Assembly (NCBI GenBank): GCA_964016885.1 | Contig: OZ024743.1 | Span: 182,662,718 to 182,726,717, forward strand | Reading direction: 5' to 3' | From: Eledone cirrhosa | Taxonomy: Eukaryota; Mollusca; Cephalopoda; Octopoda; Eledonidae | DNA: 64,000 nucleotides | Shown: in pieces, positions 58,757 through 64,000 of the stretch | Layout: the number at the start of each line of letters is the position of its first letter | Position numbering within the stretch: the first letter of the stretch is position 1 | The notes under the pieces: model-generated | Database searches by the model: none | The model's input: only the letters and a program-made list of their open reading frames with translations | Told to the model about the DNA's origin: nothing | Position numbers and translations under genes: made by a program

Positions 58757-61413
58757 ATCAAAAGATGGTTAAAGGAGTTCCATGTATTTTATTATGTACA
58801 TTTCAAAAACAAACATCATCATGCAATAATATTTGTGTTTTCATCAGATAAAACAGGAGGACATGATATGAAGGCTAAAAAACACTTGTGGATAGTGCAG
58901 TTTTGAATCAACATATGGGAAGTAATTTTAGATTGATGTGTGATATTGGGAAAAATATTTTATTTAGAGAGGGAGGTGGAAAGGATGAAAAAAGGGGAGG
59001 AGATGAGAGTGAAGGTGGAGAGGGAGAGATGGGTGATAGAGAGAAAGAGATAGTTTTTATAACTGAGAAAAGATATATTGTTTTACATAGAGAGGTTGAA
59101 AACCGTTGGAAGATAATGTATAAATTAAAAGAATTTGAAAATTAACGAAGGGAAAAATATGTACGGAGAAGGAGAAGGAGTTAATATGTATTGAGATTAA
59201 AAAGTTTGATGATAGAGAGATAGAATAATGGATTGCGGATGAATATTCTAACGTCAAAAAAATGTGTGTATGTTTACAAGTATTATGGAGATTTGAAAAT
59301 TAACGAAGAGAAAAAATTATTAAGGTTTGTGTATTGAAGGATTTGAGAAAAATAATGTGAAGTTAAGGTTTGTATATTGAAGGAATTGATAATATGTGCG
59401 AAGAAAGAGTTAATATGTATTAAGGATGAGTTAGATGATGGGGAGAAAAAAATAATAAATTAAGGATGAATAATCTGGCGTCAAAACAAATGTATATGTT
59501 ACGAAGGATTTTACACGGTGAAGATAGAGTGAGGGTAATGAGTAAACAAGTATTATAGAGTGTATAATACCCTTTGAAGTAAGGTAGGAAGATGGGTATA
59601 TTTTAAAAGAGGTGTATGTATATGTGCCTTTGAGAAAAGATTCTAAATTGATAAAGAATTGAATATTAGCTGTATACTTTGTGAAATGTCTTATGGAATT
59701 TATGCAAGCAGATAGAAAACAAATCTGTACGTCTATTTATTATAGAATCTAGATTAGAGATAATGGTAAATTTTTCATTTAGGCAGAGATTACAGATTTT
59801 AGATAGAGAGCTGTTCAAGTTTGAAGACGCAGAAGAAACCTTCTTCCAAAAGATGGTATATTTTTTTTGTCTTTCAAGGACCATGTGAGTTCTGAGAGAG
59901 CCGTGTTGGTTCTTTTAAGTTTGTATTTAAAAGATGAATGATGATTATAGAGACGAGCTTTAAAAGAGGTGGAAGTGGAGCCAAAATAGGTGAAGGAATT
60001 GGTGCTAGTTATAACTTTACATTCATAAATTAAGTTTTTATCAAGACAATGGTTGTTGAGAGGACATTTATTTTTAATAGGGCAATTGTAATTGCAATTA
60101 GAGAGATTATTAATGAGTGACCTAGTGTTATCTATAGAAGGAATTGGATTGGAGAAGTTGTTTGCGATAGGAATAATAGTTTCTTGATTTAGAGTTGGAT
60201 TATGAACATTTAGCGAAGTTGTGTTTGACGTTGTATTTGGGTTTACAGAAATTAGCCTAGGGTTTACAATGACGTCGGGAGTACTATTACTGTTATTATG
60301 AAATTCAGTGTTGGAAGGAAGAGATTTAGTATTTTATTGTTGTGTTTAGAGATAATGTTGGAAATATTGGAGGATGTAGAATAAGAAAATTTTATGGTGT
60401 GTTTGTTAAATATTTTACTATAGATATGTGAGGGAGGGAAGCATTTATTTAAGGCACTAAAGAATAATTTAGGAATATTGTTATTAATAGAGATGGAGAA
60501 AGGAGCATTATACCAGATTATGTTTTTGTATCTAGGTCTTTTATTAAAGTTATTGGAATGATCATGATTAATTATTCTACTGTAAGTTCTTCTAGAATTT
60601 GTTTCTTTACTATATTTGATTTTATCAGGATAGCCGGCTTTAGAAAGTGCGTTATTATAGTAATTGGCGTTAGCATCAAAGATGTTTTTATTAGAAGATA
60701 TGTTAGATATTCTTTTTCCAATATTACTAACTATAGCATTCTTGATATTGGTAGGATGGTTAGATTTAAAGTTAACATAATTTAGGTTCTCATTGTTTTT
60801 ATGGTAAGGGTAATATAGGCCAGTGTCAAGATTAAGAGATACATCCAAGAAATTAGCTAGTTTGATATTGTTATCAAATTCAATTTTTAGGTTATGTTGG
60901 TTAAAGAGATTACGTATATTGTTCTTAATAATATTAAGGTTAACTATATTGCAATTTAAGATAGTAAAGAGTCCATCGTCACGATAAATTCCACCGCGAA
61001 GTTGAGGAATTTTCCGACTCAAAGAGTTCAAAATAAAGATACCAATTAAATCAGTCAATTGGGATGAATCGGATGCTCCCATTGTGATGTCGAAGTTGTT
61101 AGAGGTATCGGCTCTGGTCCAATATTCGTTGTTGAACTCTAGGATGGTTTTACGTGCGGTGAGGATGATGTGAAGTTCATCTGTGGTGATGTCAGAATAT
61201 TTAAGTGCGAAAGATAGAGCATTATTGAGAAGTGAAGGCGAAATGGAGGAATAGTAGCTGGCAATATCAAATTGAATAAATTTTAGTTTGTTTTTATTAT
61301 TCAATTTGTTGAACCAGCCAATCACTTCAGAAGTACCAAACCATAAATTTAGGTTCAAAGAAGAGCAATTAGAACGAACCTGTGGGATAATTCTATCCAA
61401 GATGACTTTACTA
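58757..61413 (-). mobile_element. Penelope-like element copy 2, 5'-truncated (left arm of an inverted duplication)
   Basis: It runs from the common 3' end (58757) up to the equivalent of position 55515 in copy 1, at ...GTTAGTAAAG. It contains a 378-codon open piece and a separate GIY-YIG end. Confidence 0.9.
59666..61400 (-). pseudogene. Penelope-like RT / endonuclease, copy 2
   Basis: The open part 61400-60264 starts at MDRIIPQVRSNCSSLNLNLW. It keeps motif A with Asp (FIQFDIASYYSSIS), carries a four-residue insertion relative to copy 1 (DELHIILTARK), keeps GIYRDDGLFT, and loses frame after HNNKILN. The distal part, CRNxNCPI-type cysteine region and GIY-YIG end with FWKKVSSASSNLNSSLSKIC, is at 60040-59666 in other frames. 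Confidence 0.88.
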
Positions 61414-61420
61414 ACAACCC

Positions 61421-62751
61421 CCAGTCCATCGTGACGATGGACTCTTTACTATCTTAAATTGCAATATAGTTAACCTTAATATTATTAAGAACAATATACG
61501 TAATCTCTTTAACCAACATAACCTAAAAATTGAATTTGATAACAATATCAAACTAGCTAATTTCTTGGATGTATCTCTTAATCTTGACACTGGCCTATAT
61601 TACCCTTACCATAAAAACAATGAGAACCTAAATTATGTTAACTTTAAATCTAACCATCCTACCAATATCAAGAATGCTATAGTTAGTAATATTGGAAAAA
61701 GAATATCTAACATATCTTCTAATAAAAACATCTTTGATGCTAACGCCAATTACTATAATAACGCACTTTCTAAAGCCGGCTATCCTGATAAAATCAAATA
61801 TAGTAAAGAAACAAATTCTAGAAGAACTTACAGTAGAATAATTAATCATGATCATTCCAATAACTTTAATAAAAGACCTAGATACAAAAACATAATCTGG
61901 TATAATGCTCCTTTCTCCATCTCTATTAATAACAATATTCCTAAATTATTCTTCAGTGCCTTAAATAAATGCTTCCCTCCCTCACATATCTATAGTAAAA
62001 TATTTAACAAACACACCATAAAATTTTCTTATTCTACATCCTCCAATATTTCCAACATTATCTCTAAACACAACAATAAAATACTAAATCTCTTCCTTCC
62101 AACACTGAATTTCATAATAACAGTAATAGTACTCCCGACGTCATTGTAAACCCTAGGCTAATTTCTGCAAACCCAAATACAACGTCAAACACAACTTCGC
62201 TAAATGTTCATAATCCAACTCTAAATCAAGAAACTATTATTCCTATCGCAAACAACTTCTCCAATCCAATTCCTTCTATAGATAACACTAGGTCACTCAT
62301 TAATAATCTCTCTAATTGCAATTACAATTGCCCTATTAAAAATAAATGTCCTCTCAACAACCATTGTCTTGATAAAAACTTAATTTATGAATGTAAAGTT
62401 ATAACTAACACCAATTCCTTCACCTATTTTGGCTCCACTTCCACCTCTTTTAAAGCTCATCTCTATAATCATCATTCATCTTTTAAATACAAACTTAAAA
62501 GAACCAACACGGCTCTCTCAGAACTCATATCGTCCTTGAAAGACAAAAACATTAAATATACCATCTTTTGGAAGAAGGTTTCTTCTGCGTCTTCATACTT
62601 GAACAGTTCTATATCTAAAATCTGCAATCTCTGCCTAAATGAAAAATTTACCATTATCTCTAATCTAGATTCTATAATAAATAGACGAACTGACTTGTTT
62701 TCTATCTGCTTGCATAAATTCCATAAAACATTTCACAAAGTATACAGCTAA
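61421..62751 (+). pseudogene. Penelope-like RT / endonuclease, copy 3
   Basis: Open from 61565 (MDVSLNLDTGLYYPYHKNNE) to 62149. The residues are identical to copy 2 over 194 codons, including the same frameshifted end LFLPTLNFIITVIVLPTSL. The GIY-YIG end at 62390-62751 (CKVITNTNSFTYFGSTSTSF) follows in another frame. RT motifs A and B are absent. Confidence 0.88.
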
Positions 62752-63723
62752 TATTCAATTCTTTATCAATTTAGAATCTTTTTCTCAAAGGCACATATAC
62801 ATACACCTCTTTTAAAAATATACCCATCTTCCTACCTTATTTCAAAGGGTATTATACACTCTATAATACTTGTTTACTCATTACCCTTACTCTATTTTCA
62901 CCTTGTAAAATCCTTCGTAAACATATACATTTGTTTTGACGCCAGATTATTCATCCTTAATTCATTATTTTTTTCTCCCTATCATGTAACTCATTCTCAA
63001 TACATATTAACTTTTTCTTCGCACATATTATCAATTCCTTCAATATACAAACCTTAACTTCACAATATTTTTCTCAAATCCTTCAATATACAAACCTTAA
63101 CTTTACATTTTTTTCTCTTCGTTAATTTTCAAATTTCCATAATACTTGTAAACATACACACTTTTTTTGACGTCAGAATATTCATCCGCAATTCATTATT
63201 CTCTTCTCTCTATCATCAAACTCATTATTCTAATACATATTAACTCCCTCTCCTTCCTCGCACATATTTTTCCCTTCGTTAATTTTCAAATTCTTTTAAT
63301 TTATACATTATCTTCCAACGGTTTTCAACCTCTCTATGTAAAACAATATATCTTTCTCAATTATAAAAACTATCTCTCTCTCTTTATCACCCATCTCTCC
63401 GCCTATCTCATCCTTCCTCATTATATTCCTCCCTCTCCACCTTCACTCTCATCTCCTCCTCTTTTTTTCATCCTTTCCACACACACACACACCCCCAGCC
63501 CCCCTCTAAATAAAATATTTTTTTCCCAATATCACACATCAATCTAAAACTACTTCTCATATGTTGATTTAAAACTGCACTATCCACAAGTGTTTTTTAG
63601 CCTTCATATCATGTCCTCCTGTTTTATCTGATGAAAACACAAATATTATTGCATGATGATGTTTGTTTTTGAAATGCGCATAATAAAATACATGGAACTC
63701 CTTTAACCATCTTTTGTTCTTAT
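61421..63723 (+). mobile_element. Penelope-like element copy 3, 5'-truncated (right arm of the inverted duplication)
   Basis: It starts abruptly at CGTGACGATGGACTCTTTAC, equal to position 55939 of copy 1, and runs to TTAACCATCTTTTGTTCTTA at 63719. Its coding part is the mirror image of copy 2. Confidence 0.9.
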
Positions 63724-63828
63724 ATATTATGTATACTCCAGTCCTACAAACTGTAGAGTGCTTCTTATCCGATATCTGCATTGCTTTATTGTACTACAAT
63801 AAAACTCACCTCCTACATTATATATACA
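63724..63828 (-). mobile_element. Inverted Penelope-like 5' end (terminal-repeat-like)
   Basis: The complement of 63828-63776 reads AATGTAGGAGGTGAGTTTTA, TTGTAGTACAATAAAGCAAT, GCA, matching 54919-54961 at the 5' end of copy 1 apart from a short difference. Penelope-like elements often carry such pseudo-LTRs in either orientation. Confidence 0.72.
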
Positions 63829-63959
63829 TATATATATATATACACACACATATATATATATATACACAATATATATATATACACATATATATATACATAT
63901 ATATATATATACATATATATATATACACACAATATATATATATACACATATATATATAC

Positions 63960-63990
<31 letters not shown>

Positions 63991-64000
63991 CATATATATA
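63829..64000. repeat. TATACA/TACACACA microsatellite, runs off the window
   Basis: Two similar blocks (TACACACA... and ACAATATATATA...) are repeated at 63841 and 63923. Open frames here are artefacts. Confidence 0.93.

Noticed and set aside
58888..59145. Host gene frame MDSAVLNQHMGSN...
   Set aside because: It is the antisense of the low-complexity CT-rich 3' UTR of Penelope-like copy 2; the same sequence is untranslated in the other copies.

Overview
The window looks like cephalopod, most likely octopus, nuclear DNA. The grounds are long introns, a low-GC background, dense LINE, SINE, Penelope-like and Helitron debris, and tRNA-derived SINE families of a type I associate with cephalopods. 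The species is inferred; no marker gene fixes it. I see no bacterial operon, CRISPR array, rRNA gene or functional tRNA gene.

The one intact host gene is on the minus strand, from a TATA box near 50.03 kb to a poly(A) signal at 13.37 kb. It is a seven-exon gene for a trans-1,2-dihydrobenzene-1,2-diol dehydrogenase-like enzyme (DHDH; Gfo/Idh/MocA oxidoreductase family). All six introns have GT..AG borders, the reading phases agree at every junction, and the exons join to a 328-codon frame with no internal stop. About 97% of the 36.5-kb coding span is intron, and most of the recognisable intron sequence is mobile DNA.

Layout. 1-13.3 kb (downstream of the gene): nested, decayed LINE fragments of three kinds (RTE-like, Jockey-like, and a GC-richer type with a YLDD motif), a 23-bp minisatellite and a mariner-type MITE. 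13.4-15.4 kb: exons 7-5 and a 74-nt perfect-looking hairpin MITE in intron 5. 15.4-28.6 kb (intron 4): a hAT-like MITE, Penelope-like pieces, large TA microsatellites, and RTE-like LINE copies in opposite orientations. 28.6-37.5 kb: exons 4-2, a dead mariner, a 1.8-kb array of a 74-bp unit, and more LINE and SINE sequence. 37.5-49.9 kb (intron 1): SINEs, two Helitrons in tandem, and a CpG-rich island of unknown nature. 50-54.5 kb (upstream of the gene): the 5' part of a third Helitron, then the helicase part of a fourth, split by an LTR-element remnant. 54.9-63.8 kb: three Penelope-like copies in alternating orientation, two of which form a large inverted duplication.

The LINE, Penelope-like, mariner and Helitron genes are parasitic replication and transposition genes, and every one seen is truncated, frameshifted or altered at a catalytic site. 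I found no convincing new multi-gene system. The most unusual signals are structural: the Penelope-like palindrome whose arms share one lesion, small foldback insertions that look like template-switch mutations, the inverted LINE pair inside one intron, the 74-bp array, the miRNA-like MITE hairpin and the CpG-rich island.
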